Shown piece after piece: positions 40,461-48,840 of a stretch of 64,000 nt of DNA. Origin of the DNA: Candidatus Planktophila lacus (GTDB taxonomy: Bacteria; Actinomycetota; Actinomycetes; Nanopelagicales; Nanopelagicaceae); assembly GCF_002288385.1 (NCBI RefSeq), contig NZ_CP016783.1, positions 930,001-994,000 of the forward strand, in the 5' to 3' direction. The position numbers were made by a program, and so were the translations under genes. How positions within the stretch are numbered: the stretch's first letter is position 1; every line of letters begins with the position of its first letter. The notes under the pieces are model-generated. The model had not been told where the DNA came from. It worked only from the letters and a program-made list of their open reading frames with translations, and made no database searches.

Positions 40461-40567
40461 AGCTACCCCAGTTAATTCAGGCGCGTGGCTCGCGCCGATT
40501 GGTTTATCTTGCACTAATTTTGCGCGGATCGGGGTATTTGTAGGTCAATTTTAGGTAAAGAATTAGT

Positions 40568-40573
40568 TAGAGT
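40568..40573 (+). promoter_or_regulatory. -10 box for leaderless mscS-like gene
   Basis: TAGAGT, then TTGCGTT, then ATG in the plus direction. There is no Shine-Dalgarno sequence, so the mRNA is probably leaderless. Confidence 0.5.
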
Positions 40574-40580
40574 TTGCGTT

Positions 40581-41126
40581 ATGAGCGAGCAGACCCGCAA
40601 TATCTTGGAATGGCTAAGCGGCGCCCCGCTTCGCGTATTTAGCGTCCTGGTGGCGGCTTGGATCGCCCAGAGCATTGGCCGGCGCGCGATTGAACGAGCA
40701 GTTAGCAAACTTGCAACGGCTGATCTAAAGCCAGGTCCAGGTTTTGCAAAGCGCCAATCTGAGCGCGCCCGAACAACCGGTTCAGTACTCACTTCGATAT
40801 TGAAGGCGGCAGTTTGGATTATTGCGATCGCAATGATCCTGGGCGAATTCGGATTTAACTTAGGTCCGGTAATTGCATCAGCAGGCGTGATCGGCGTTGC
40901 TATTGGTCTTGGTGCGCAAACTTTGGTGCGCGATATCTTGTCAGGAATCTTTATGTTGATCGAAGATCAATATGGTGTTGGAGATCAGATCACAACTTTG
41001 GAGATTGAAGGCGTTGTTGAAAAAGTTGGTCTGCGCATAACAACGATTCGCGATAAAAAAGGCGTGCTTTGGTATGTACGAAATGGCGAAATATTAGTTA
41101 TTGGGAATGCGTCTCAGAAGCATTAA
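40581..41126 (+). CDS. MscS-family mechanosensitive channel, C-terminally shortened
   Basis: Small-conductance mechanosensitive channels release solutes during hypo-osmotic shock. This one is 181 aa. Membrane helices at about 17-32 and 70-95 lead into the pore-lining helix region (GVIGVAIGLGAQTLVRDILSG), then the start of the cytoplasmic beta domain (EDQYGVGDQI, WYVRNGEILVIGN). The protein stops there, whereas relatives continue for about 80-100 residues of alpha-beta vestibule. The last 29 bases overlap the converging globin gene, so no lost tail is hidden downstream. It may be a minimal channel or a decayed one. Confidence 0.85.
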   Translation: MSEQTRNILEWLSGAPLRVFSVLVAAWIAQSIGRRAIERAVSKLATADLKPGPGFAKRQSERARTTGSVLTSILKAAVWIIAIAMILGEFGFNLGPVIASAGVIGVAIGLGAQTLVRDILSGIFMLIEDQYGVGDQITTLEIEGVVEKVGLRITTIRDKKGVLWYVRNGEILVIGNASQKH

Positions 41127-41484
41127 CCATGCCATGCGCGGCCATCTCTAGATATTCGCGCAGCTGCACGCGGTGAAGCTCTGACATCTCCATACCTTCG
41201 AGTGCGCCCATCGCACAATCAAGCCAAGCATCGCGCGCTGCTAAATCGATGTGAAATCCTGCATGGCGCATACGAAGGCGTGGGTGTCCACGTTCATCAG
41301 AGTAAGTAGTTGGACCGCCCCAATATTGTTCAAGGAACATCTTTAGGCGAAGTGCTGCACCATGCATATCTTTCTCGGGATACATCGGGCGCAATATTGG
41401 ATCTGTTGCGACTCGCGCGTAAAATTGCGAAACGAAGTCGTTGAAGAAAGGCTCTCCCCCAACTTCTTCGTAAAACGTAGTCAT
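41098..41484 (-). CDS. glbO: Truncated hemoglobin, group II (GlbO-like)
   Basis: A 128-residue 2-on-2 globin that would bind heme and O2 or NO. It starts TTFYEEVGGEPFFNDFVSQFY. The proximal His region is RLRMRHAGFHI, and the group II marks YWGGPTTYS and the Trp in DAWLDCAM (G8) are present. It overlaps the MFS gene upstream by 4 bases (ATGA), so the two are translationally coupled. Its end overlaps the shortened mscS gene by 29 bases. Confidence 0.93.
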   Translation of the reverse strand: MTTFYEEVGGEPFFNDFVSQFYARVATDPILRPMYPEKDMHGAALRLKMFLEQYWGGPTTYSDERGHPRLRMRHAGFHIDLAARDAWLDCAMGALEGMEMSELHRVQLREYLEMAAHGMVNASETHSQ

Positions 41485-42749
41485 GTTCGCAAGACCTTTT
41501 CGTCAACATTGCGCGCGATCTGTAATACAAAGTAAGCGGTAATGATGCACATTGCACCGCTTATGTAGAAGGCAACTGCATAATCTCCAAGTTGAACGCG
41601 CAAGATGGCGGCGCCGAATGCGGCAATTGCTCCACCAATTTGATGGCCTGTGAAAACCCAACCGTAAACGATGCTGGCTCTTTCTGGTCCAAGAATTGCG
41701 CGGCAGAGCATGATTGTTGGTGGAACCGTTGCAACCCAATCAAGTCCGTAGAAGATAACAAAGACCAAGGTGGATGCATGAATGTCGGAGAATAAAATTG
41801 AAGGCAATAGGAATAGAGAAAGCCCTCTTGTTCCGAAATAGAAGAAGAGCAGCTTTCTTGGGTCGTAACGATCAGTTAGCCAGCCACTGAAAACAGTTCC
41901 AATAACATCAAAGATTCCAACCATTGCAAGAAGCGAAGCAGCAAGCGTTGTTGGCATACCGTGATCGTGCGCCGCAGGAATAAAGTGCGTGCCAATCAGA
42001 CCGCTAGTTGAAAGTCCACAGACAAAGAATGACCCGTACAAATACCAGAAATCCTTCTTTTTAGCGCTCTGCTTCAAAGTATCGATAGCTAGTGCGCCAG
42101 CACTTAACTCACTCTTTGCAGGTGGTTGCCAATCCGAATTGGCCCCGTATGGAAGGAGACCAACTTCAGCGGGGCTTTCGCGCAAGAAGAAAAATATAAA
42201 GGGAACAACCAAGATTGCAAATGACGAGACGGTTATTGAGACGCTCTTCCAGCCATAAGTATTAGCAAGATGTGACAGTCCGGGTAAGAAAATTAACTGG
42301 CCGGTTGCAGATGCAGCGGTAAGGACTCCGGTTACTAATCCACGTTTAGCAACGAACCAACGATTTGCAACCGTTGCGGCAAATACCAAAGCCATTGAAC
42401 CAGTGCCGATTCCGACAATGACTCCCCAGGTAGCAATTAGTTGCCATGGCGCTTGAATAAAAATAGTAAGAAAGGCGCCAATTGAAATAGTTGTTAGCGC
42501 CGACATTACGACTCGTCGTATTCCAAACTTTTCCATAAGCGCTGCTGCAAAGGGTGACATCAGCCCAAAGAGAAGAACGTTTATCGCAACCGCTAAAGAA
42601 ATATCTGAACGAGACCAACCAAAGGCGTCTTCAAGCGGAACGATCAGGACTGATGGCGCTGATCTAAACCCTGCCGTTGCCATGAGCGTTGCAAAGGTGA
42701 CTGCAACGGCTATCCAGCCTGGGTGAATACGGCGCGAAACTGGAACCAC
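41481..42749 (-). CDS. MFS permease (MCT/OFA-like, 12 TM)
   Basis: A 422-residue transporter with 12 predicted helices. The first helices (WSRSDISLAVAINVLLFGLMSP) and the short loop MEKFGIRRVVMSAL resemble the oxalate/formate and monocarboxylate transporter branch. A second motif-A-like loop, GWLTDRYDPRKLLFFY, begins the second half. The substrate is not predictable. It starts with GTG in a TAGTG overlap with the thioesterase gene and is coupled to the globin gene, forming ettA-thioesterase-MFS-glbO. Confidence 0.85.
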   Translation of the reverse strand: MVPVSRRIHPGWIAVAVTFATLMATAGFRSAPSVLIVPLEDAFGWSRSDISLAVAINVLLFGLMSPFAAALMEKFGIRRVVMSALTTISIGAFLTIFIQAPWQLIATWGVIVGIGTGSMALVFAATVANRWFVAKRGLVTGVLTAASATGQLIFLPGLSHLANTYGWKSVSITVSSFAILVVPFIFFFLRESPAEVGLLPYGANSDWQPPAKSELSAGALAIDTLKQSAKKKDFWYLYGSFFVCGLSTSGLIGTHFIPAAHDHGMPTTLAASLLAMVGIFDVIGTVFSGWLTDRYDPRKLLFFYFGTRGLSLFLLPSILFSDIHASTLVFVIFYGLDWVATVPPTIMLCRAILGPERASIVYGWVFTGHQIGGAIAAFGAAILRVQLGDYAVAFYISGAMCIITAYFVLQIARNVDEKVLRT

Positions 42750-43156
42750 TAATTACTCTCTTGGTAGCGCGAGAGGAATTCTCGCTCCGCATCGGTTAGC
42801 GGGCGAGACTTCTTGGTCTCCATAGAAACAGCAACTTGCACAGTTTTGATCTTTGCAAAGACTTTGCCGCCGTCAGAGATTGTGTAGAGAAGAACAAACG
42901 AGGTGTTTCCGATTTTCTCAACAGTTATCTCTACATCAACAAAGCGACCGCCTTCGTATATCGGTTCAACGAAATCAACTTCAGCGCGTGCAACAACCAT
43001 CTCGATTAAAGAGGACTCTCGCATGGCTGCTGCGAATTCTTCAGTTGACCAGATAAAGCGCGCCTCTTGAGCAAAGGTTAAATACTTAGCGTTATTGACA
43101 TGCCCCATGGCATCAAGGTCATCCCAACGAACAAATTGCTTATTGATGTACTTCAT
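42749..43156 (-). CDS. Acyl-CoA thioesterase, hotdog fold (YbgC/4HBT type)
   Basis: A 135-residue enzyme that probably cleaves short or medium acyl-CoA thioesters. The N-terminal VRWDDLDAMGHVNNAKYL is the hotdog catalytic signature, with Asp in DAMGHVNN. It starts in a TAATG overlap with ettA and is coupled to the following MFS gene. Its presence behind ettA is common in Actinobacteria; the physiological substrate is unknown. Confidence 0.9.
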   Translation of the reverse strand: MKYINKQFVRWDDLDAMGHVNNAKYLTFAQEARFIWSTEEFAAAMRESSLIEMVVARAEVDFVEPIYEGGRFVDVEITVEKIGNTSFVLLYTISDGGKVFAKIKTVQVAVSMETKKSRPLTDAEREFLSRYQESN

Positions 43157-44823
43157 TAACGGGTTAGCTTTCGGTAGGTCGCACGATGTGGACGCGCTGC
43201 ATCTGCACCAAGGCGAGAGATCTTATTTTCTTCGTAGGACTCGAAGTTTCCTTCAAACCAGAACCAATTCGAATCGCCCTCGTAAGCCAAGATATGTGTT
43301 GCTACACGGTCAAGGAACCAACGATCGTGAGAGATAACCACTGCGCAACCCGGAAATTCAAGGAGCGCATTTTCAAGTGAACCAAGAGTTTCCACATCAA
43401 GATCGTTTGTTGGCTCATCGAGAAGTAATAGGTTTCCACCGAGCTTTAAAGTCAACGCCAAGTTCAAGCGGTTGCGTTCTCCACCTGAGAGCACGCCGGC
43501 CTTCTTCTGCTGATCAGGGCCCTTAAATCCAAAGGCCGAGACGTATGCACGAGAAGGCATTTCAACTTGGCCGACCTTTATAAAGTCCAAACCATCTGAG
43601 ACAACTTCCCAAAGTGATTTAGAACCATCGATACCACCGCGTGACTGATCGACATAGGCGATCTTTACCGTTTCACCAATTTTTACAGTTCCAGAATCTG
43701 CTTTTTCGAGACCGAGAATAGTTTTAAAGAGCGTTGTCTTTCCGGCACCGTTAGGCCCGATGACTCCAACAATTCCGTTGCGCGGCAAGGTAAATGAAAG
43801 GTTATCGATCAAGATGCGATCGCCAAAACCTTTAACTAAGTTTTCTACCTCAACAACAACATTTCCAAGACGTGGTCCAGGTGGAATCTGAATTTCATCA
43901 AAGTCCAACTTACGCATCTTGTCGGCCTCTGCCGCCATTTCTTCGTAACGAGCAAGACGCGCCTTTGATTTAACTTGGCGTCCCTTTGCGTTCTGGCGAA
44001 CCCATTCAAGTTCTTCAGTTAAACGCTTAGCGCGCTTGGCATCTTTCTGTCCTTCGATTTTCAGACGCGTTGCCTTGGTCTCTAGATAAGTTGAGTAGTT
44101 ACCTTCATATGGATAAGCGCGACCACGATCGAGTTCGAGGATCCATTGTGCGACGTTGTCGAGGAAGTACCGATCGTGCGTAATCGCAACGACTGCGCCA
44201 GGATATTTATTTAAATGTTGTTCGAGCCACAGAACAGATTCGGCATCAAGATGGTTTGTCGGTTCATCGAGAAGTAAAAGATCTGGTGCTTCCAGGAGCA
44301 ACTTACAAAGTGCAACGCGGCGCTTTTCTCCACCAGATAGAACCTTCACATCAGCATCAGGTGGTGGACAGCGCAGGGCATCCATCGCCTGCTCAAGTTG
44401 TGAATCTAGCTCCCAAGCATTTCGGTGATCTAGCTTTTCTTGTAGGTCGCCCATTTCGGCAAGTAGCTTGTCGTAATCTGCATCAGGCTGTGACATCTCA
44501 TCGCTGATTGCATTAAAGCGATCGAGCATTGCAACGGTTTCAGCAACGCCCTCTTTAACGTTATCAATTACATTTTTCTCTTCATTTAAAATTGGTTCCT
44601 GCATCAAGATGCCAACGGTGTAACCAGGAGTTAGGTATGCCTCACCATTTGATGGTTGCTGCAAGCCAGCCATAATCTGCAAGACCGTTGACTTACCAGC
44701 GCCGTTAGGACCGACCACGCCAATCTTTGCTCCAGGATAGAACATCAAGGTGACGTCGTCGAGAATTACCTTTTCACCATGCGCTTTGCGCGTCTTTTTC
44801 ATCGTGTAAATGAACTCAGCCAT
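43156..44823 (-). CDS. ettA: Energy-dependent translational throttle protein EttA (ABC-F)
   Basis: EttA binds the ribosomal E site and gates entry into elongation according to the ATP/ADP ratio. It is 555 aa with two ABC domains. The first Walker A is GPNGAGKST (38-46) and the second, GPNGAGKTT, is near residue 355. LSGGE signatures and the paired LLLLDEPTNHLDAES and LLLLDEPTNDLDVET are present, and the interdomain linker KAKGRQVKSKARLARYEE type segment lies between them. There is no membrane part. TAAGGT lies 7 bases before the ATG, so it is probably leaderless. Confidence 0.95.
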   Translation of the reverse strand: MAEFIYTMKKTRKAHGEKVILDDVTLMFYPGAKIGVVGPNGAGKSTVLQIMAGLQQPSNGEAYLTPGYTVGILMQEPILNEEKNVIDNVKEGVAETVAMLDRFNAISDEMSQPDADYDKLLAEMGDLQEKLDHRNAWELDSQLEQAMDALRCPPPDADVKVLSGGEKRRVALCKLLLEAPDLLLLDEPTNHLDAESVLWLEQHLNKYPGAVVAITHDRYFLDNVAQWILELDRGRAYPYEGNYSTYLETKATRLKIEGQKDAKRAKRLTEELEWVRQNAKGRQVKSKARLARYEEMAAEADKMRKLDFDEIQIPPGPRLGNVVVEVENLVKGFGDRILIDNLSFTLPRNGIVGVIGPNGAGKTTLFKTILGLEKADSGTVKIGETVKIAYVDQSRGGIDGSKSLWEVVSDGLDFIKVGQVEMPSRAYVSAFGFKGPDQQKKAGVLSGGERNRLNLALTLKLGGNLLLLDEPTNDLDVETLGSLENALLEFPGCAVVISHDRWFLDRVATHILAYEGDSNWFWFEGNFESYEENKISRLGADAARPHRATYRKLTR

Positions 44824-44830
44824 AGAGAAA

Positions 44831-44836
44831 ACCTTA
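44831..44836 (-). promoter_or_regulatory. -10 box for leaderless ettA
   Basis: TAAGGT, then TTTCTCT, then the ettA ATG on the minus strand. No ribosome site is present. Confidence 0.45.
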
Positions 44837-44874
44837 GTGGTTGGTTTCGGTACAATTAACTATCGACCCTGCAG

Positions 44875-44948
44875 GCGCCTGTAGCTCAGTCGGATAGAGC
44901 ACTCGCCTTCTAAGCGAGTTGTCGCTGGTTCGATTCCAGCCAGGCGCA
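44875..44948 (+). tRNA. tRNA-Arg (anticodon TCT)
   Basis: The acceptor stem GCGCCTG pairs with CAGGCGC, the D arm is GCTCAGTCGGATAGAGC, the anticodon loop is CCTTCTAAG, and the T arm is GCTGGTTCGATTCCAGC. The discriminator A is at 44948 and CCA is not encoded. The orn start codon begins at 44950, one base after the tRNA end. Confidence 0.96.
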
Positions 44949-44949
44949 C

Positions 44950-45522
44950 ATGACTACACCTCTGCCCCACCTGATCTGGATCGATTGCGAAATGACCGGA
45001 CTCGACTTGGCATCTGATGCCTTGGTTGAGATTGCGGTCTTAGTGACCGATTCTGACCTCAATGTAATTGGTGAAGGTGTAGATCTCGTTATCGCAACGA
45101 CCCCTGAAAAATTGGCGGGCATGAACGAGTACGTAACCCAAATGCACACAACCTCAGGTTTGATCACTGAAATTCCAAATGGAGTAACTGCAAGTCAAGC
45201 TGAAGATGCGATAATTAAATATCTCGAATCCACTGAAACTGTTGCGGGTAAATCACCACTTGCGGGAAATTCCGTTAGCGTCGATCGCAATTTCATCGCC
45301 CGCGATATGCCCCGCCTTAATGAATACCTGCACTACCGAACTGTCGATGTTTCATCGATTAAAGAGTTGGCACGACGCTGGTATCCCAAGACCTATTTCG
45401 CGGCCCCGGCCAAGACCGGCAACCATCGCGCGCTGGGTGATATCCAAGATTCGATCGCTGAACTGGCGTATTACCGCTCAACCTTATTTATCCCGACCGC
45501 TACGACAGCCGAGTCAAACTAG
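44950..45522 (+). CDS. orn: Oligoribonuclease (DEDDh 3'-5' exoribonuclease)
   Basis: Orn degrades the 2-5 nt RNA fragments left by other nucleases. It is 190 aa. D12 and E14 lie in WIDCEMTGLDL, and the closing HRALGDIQDSI supplies the His-Asp pair. The ATG begins one base after the tRNA-Arg discriminator, so there is no room for a ribosome site. The mRNA is probably released by tRNA 3' processing and translated as leaderless. An alternative start downstream would remove the catalytic D12. tRNA-His follows, a known actinobacterial neighbour of orn. Confidence 0.95.
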   Translation: MTTPLPHLIWIDCEMTGLDLASDALVEIAVLVTDSDLNVIGEGVDLVIATTPEKLAGMNEYVTQMHTTSGLITEIPNGVTASQAEDAIIKYLESTETVAGKSPLAGNSVSVDRNFIARDMPRLNEYLHYRTVDVSSIKELARRWYPKTYFAAPAKTGNHRALGDIQDSIAELAYYRSTLFIPTATTAESN

Positions 45523-45550
45523 ATAACAGGTACGACCAGATAACAGGTAC
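45521..45550 (+). repeat. 13-bp direct repeat upstream of tRNA-His
   Basis: AGATAACAGGTAC occurs twice (45521-45533 and 45538-45550), separated by four bases, between the orn stop and tRNA-His. The second copy ends in the TACTAT that could be the tRNA -10 box. It may be a small tandem duplication or a regulator site; nothing else supports either. Confidence 0.5.
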
Positions 45551-45572
45551 TATTGCCTTTCAATCAGCACAT

Positions 45573-45649
45573 GGTGGACGTAGCTCAGCTGGTAGAGCAC
45601 CCGGTTGTGGTCCGGGATGTCGCGGGTTCGAGCCCCGTCGTTCACCCCA
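45573..45649 (+). tRNA. tRNA-His (anticodon GTG)
   Basis: The acceptor stem GTGGACG pairs with CGTTCAC (one G-T pair), with the extra 5' G (G-1, 45573) opposite a C discriminator, as in bacterial tRNA-His. The anticodon loop is GTTGTGGTC and the T arm is CGGGTTCGAGCCCCG. CCA is encoded at 45647-45649. Confidence 0.96.
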
Positions 45650-45691
45650 AGTTTTTCTTTCCTACTTAAGCACTAAACGAGAGCGGTAATT

Positions 45692-46177
45692 ATGATCTTC
45701 GACGTTGTAGTTGAAATCCCTGCTGGCTCGCGCAATAAATACGAAATCAATCACACAACTGGTGAAGTTCGTCTTGATCGCATGCTCTTTACCGCAACAC
45801 GCTTTCCGCACGATTATGGATTTGTAAAGAACACTCTCTCAAACGATGGCGATCCACTCGATGCTTTGATTATGTTGGATGAACCAACATTTCCTGGCTG
45901 CGTAGTTTCTTGCCGCGTTATCGGAATGTTCCGCATGACCGATGAAAAAGGCGGAGACGACAAGTTGCTCTGCGTTGCAGCTGGAGACATTCGTAAATCA
46001 AATCTCAATGATCTAGACGACGTCCCTGTTTACGAACTCGATGAAATCAAGCACTTCTTTGAGGTTTACAAGACGCTCGAGCCAGGTAAGGAAGTTCACG
46101 GCGGAGATTGGGTCGGACACGACGCCGCTGAAGAAGAAATCCTCGCGTCATATAAGCGATATAACGAAACCCACTAA
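45692..46177 (+). CDS. ppa: Inorganic pyrophosphatase (family I)
   Basis: Ppa hydrolyses pyrophosphate and so drives biosynthetic reactions forward. It is 161 aa, soluble and Mg2+-dependent. The signature DGDPLDALIMLDEP carries the catalytic aspartates, preceded by FPHDYGFVKNT and followed by DVPVYELDEIKHFFEVYK. A GAG-type ribosome site precedes the ATG. It stands between tRNA-His and amtB as its own unit. Confidence 0.97.
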   Translation: MIFDVVVEIPAGSRNKYEINHTTGEVRLDRMLFTATRFPHDYGFVKNTLSNDGDPLDALIMLDEPTFPGCVVSCRVIGMFRMTDEKGGDDKLLCVAAGDIRKSNLNDLDDVPVYELDEIKHFFEVYKTLEPGKEVHGGDWVGHDAAEEEILASYKRYNETH

Positions 46178-46243
46178 GACTCCCCTTTAGCATTGCTCCA
46201 TTGCTTCGCCACACATTAGGCGGAGCAGATTTCGGAGAGCGCT

Positions 46244-47512
46244 GTGATTGATGTAAATACTGGTGATACCGCTTGGGTTCTAGCAAGCGCTGCCTTAGTT
46301 CTTTTCATGACACCTGGTTTAGCCGTTTTCTATGGCGGCATGGTTCGCGCCAAGAGCGCGCTAAATATGATGATGATGTCATTTGCCGCAATCGGTGTGA
46401 CAACGATTATCTGGGTGCTTTATGGATATTCGTTGGCGTTCGGTAAATCAAATGGTGGATTAATCGGAAACTTCGATCACATTGGTTTATCAAATACTTT
46501 AGATCAAGTAACTGGGGCTGAAGGTCATCAGATTCCTGTTCTTGCCTTTGCCATGTTCCAATTAACTTTCGCGATCATCACCGTTGCACTACTTTCGGGC
46601 GCAATCGCAGATCGCGCAAAATACGGCTCATGGGTTGTCTTCGTAGCTGTCTGGATCACACTGGTTTATCTTCCAATTGCGCACTGGGCATTTGCCACAC
46701 AAGGCGGTGATGGCGGATGGATCATCGACAAACTTGGCGCGCTCGATTTCGCTGGCGGAACTGTTGTTGAAATCAACTCCGGTGCTGCAGCTCTTGCACT
46801 CGCAGTAGTTCTCGGAAAGCGGGATGGTTTCAAACGCGATCCAATGCGTCCACACAATATGCCGTTAGTTCTTCTTGGTGCAGGAATGCTCTGGTTTGGA
46901 TGGTTTGGATTTAACTCGGGATCCGCACTATCTGCAGGATCTCTTGCAGCAACAGCAATGATTAACACTCAAATTTCTACTGCAGCTGCAGCCATGACCT
47001 GGATCGCTTATGAAAAGAAGCGTGATGGCAAAGCAACAACCTTGGGCGTTGCATCTGGTGCAATCGCTGGCGCTGTAGCAATCACGCCTGCATGTGGTTT
47101 CTTAAATCCAATGGGCGCACTAGTTCTTGGACTAATCGCAGGTGTTGCATCTGCTTGGGCGGTAACTCGCAAATACAAGTTCGGATATGACGATTCACTA
47201 GATGTTGTCGGAGTTCACGGCATGGGCGGACTTATCGGAATGCTCTTTATCGGTTTGGCGGCAACAGTTACCGCTAACGCTGCGGGCAAGGATGGCCTCT
47301 TCTTCAAGGGTGGCACAGACCTGCTGCAATCTCAGGTAATCGCGATTGTCGCTGTTGCAACCTTCTCTTTCTGCGCAACATGGTTAATCGCAACCGTGAT
47401 TTCAAAGACCATCGGCTTCCGAGCATTCCGCGACGACGAGCTAAATGGCCTCGATACGACTTATCACGCCGAATCGGCATATGACATAACCGGAAACTCA
47501 AACCGGTACTAG
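46244..47512 (+). CDS. amtB: Ammonium transporter (Amt family)
   Basis: AmtB conducts ammonium into the cell. It is 422 aa with about 11 membrane helices. Family marks include MTPGLAVFYGGMVRAKS near the start, PIAHWAF, LWFGWFGFNSGSAL (containing the pore) and GVHGMGGLIGMLFIG with a pore His. The start is GTG with GGAG 6 bases before it. glnB follows after 27 bases, so the channel and its PII regulator are co-expressed. This fits nitrogen scavenging in dilute water. Confidence 0.96.
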   Translation: MIDVNTGDTAWVLASAALVLFMTPGLAVFYGGMVRAKSALNMMMMSFAAIGVTTIIWVLYGYSLAFGKSNGGLIGNFDHIGLSNTLDQVTGAEGHQIPVLAFAMFQLTFAIITVALLSGAIADRAKYGSWVVFVAVWITLVYLPIAHWAFATQGGDGGWIIDKLGALDFAGGTVVEINSGAAALALAVVLGKRDGFKRDPMRPHNMPLVLLGAGMLWFGWFGFNSGSALSAGSLAATAMINTQISTAAAAMTWIAYEKKRDGKATTLGVASGAIAGAVAITPACGFLNPMGALVLGLIAGVASAWAVTRKYKFGYDDSLDVVGVHGMGGLIGMLFIGLAATVTANAAGKDGLFFKGGTDLLQSQVIAIVAVATFSFCATWLIATVISKTIGFRAFRDDELNGLDTTYHAESAYDITGNSNRY

Positions 47513-48531
<1,019 letters not shown>

Positions 48532-48620
48532 GTCACCATCTTCGTGGCAGCCGAGGTGTTAGACAAGCCGCGCTGCCCTGATAGGGTCTGCTCTGCATTC
48601 AAACATTCGACCGTTTGAAT

Positions 48621-48693
48621 GGGTTGTTAGCTCAGTTGGTAGAGCAGGTGACTCTTAATCACCGGGTCGGGGGTTCGAGTCCCTCACAACCCA
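48621..48693 (+). tRNA. tRNA-Lys (anticodon CTT)
   Basis: The acceptor stem GGGTTGT pairs with ACAACCC, the D arm is GCTCAGTTGGTAGAGC, the anticodon loop is GACTCTTAATC, and the T arm is GGGGGTTCGAGTCCCTC. The discriminator is A at 48693 and CCA is not encoded. It borders the surface-protein region to the right, but no attachment-site duplication was seen. Confidence 0.96.
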
Positions 48694-48756
48694 CGTATGT
48701 AAGTAAATCCGAGTTCCATTTCCAAACCTTGGATGTGGTTCAAATCCTTGAATAGT

Positions 48757-48783
48757 GGATATATCTGCCAAACCTTTATATCC
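48757..48783. terminator. Weak convergent hairpin after tRNA-Lys
   Basis: GGATATA (48757-48763) and TATATCC (48777-48783) form a 7-bp inverted repeat with a 13-base loop, in the gap between tRNA-Lys and the converging metallopeptidase gene. It is AT-rich and without a T run, so at best a weak terminator. Confidence 0.25.
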
Positions 48784-48840
48784 AGTATTTGATCTCTTGA
48801 CTCCTTTAGTCATAGGGAGAAGATGATTTTGGTTAGCGAA

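Noticed and set aside
40514-40792. A 92-codon frame on the minus strand
   Set aside because: It is antisense to the start of the mscS-like gene and its promoter, with no motif or ribosome site.
46178-46243. GlnR or AmtR operator before amtB
   Set aside because: I looked for the known box patterns in the 66-base gap and saw no convincing match.
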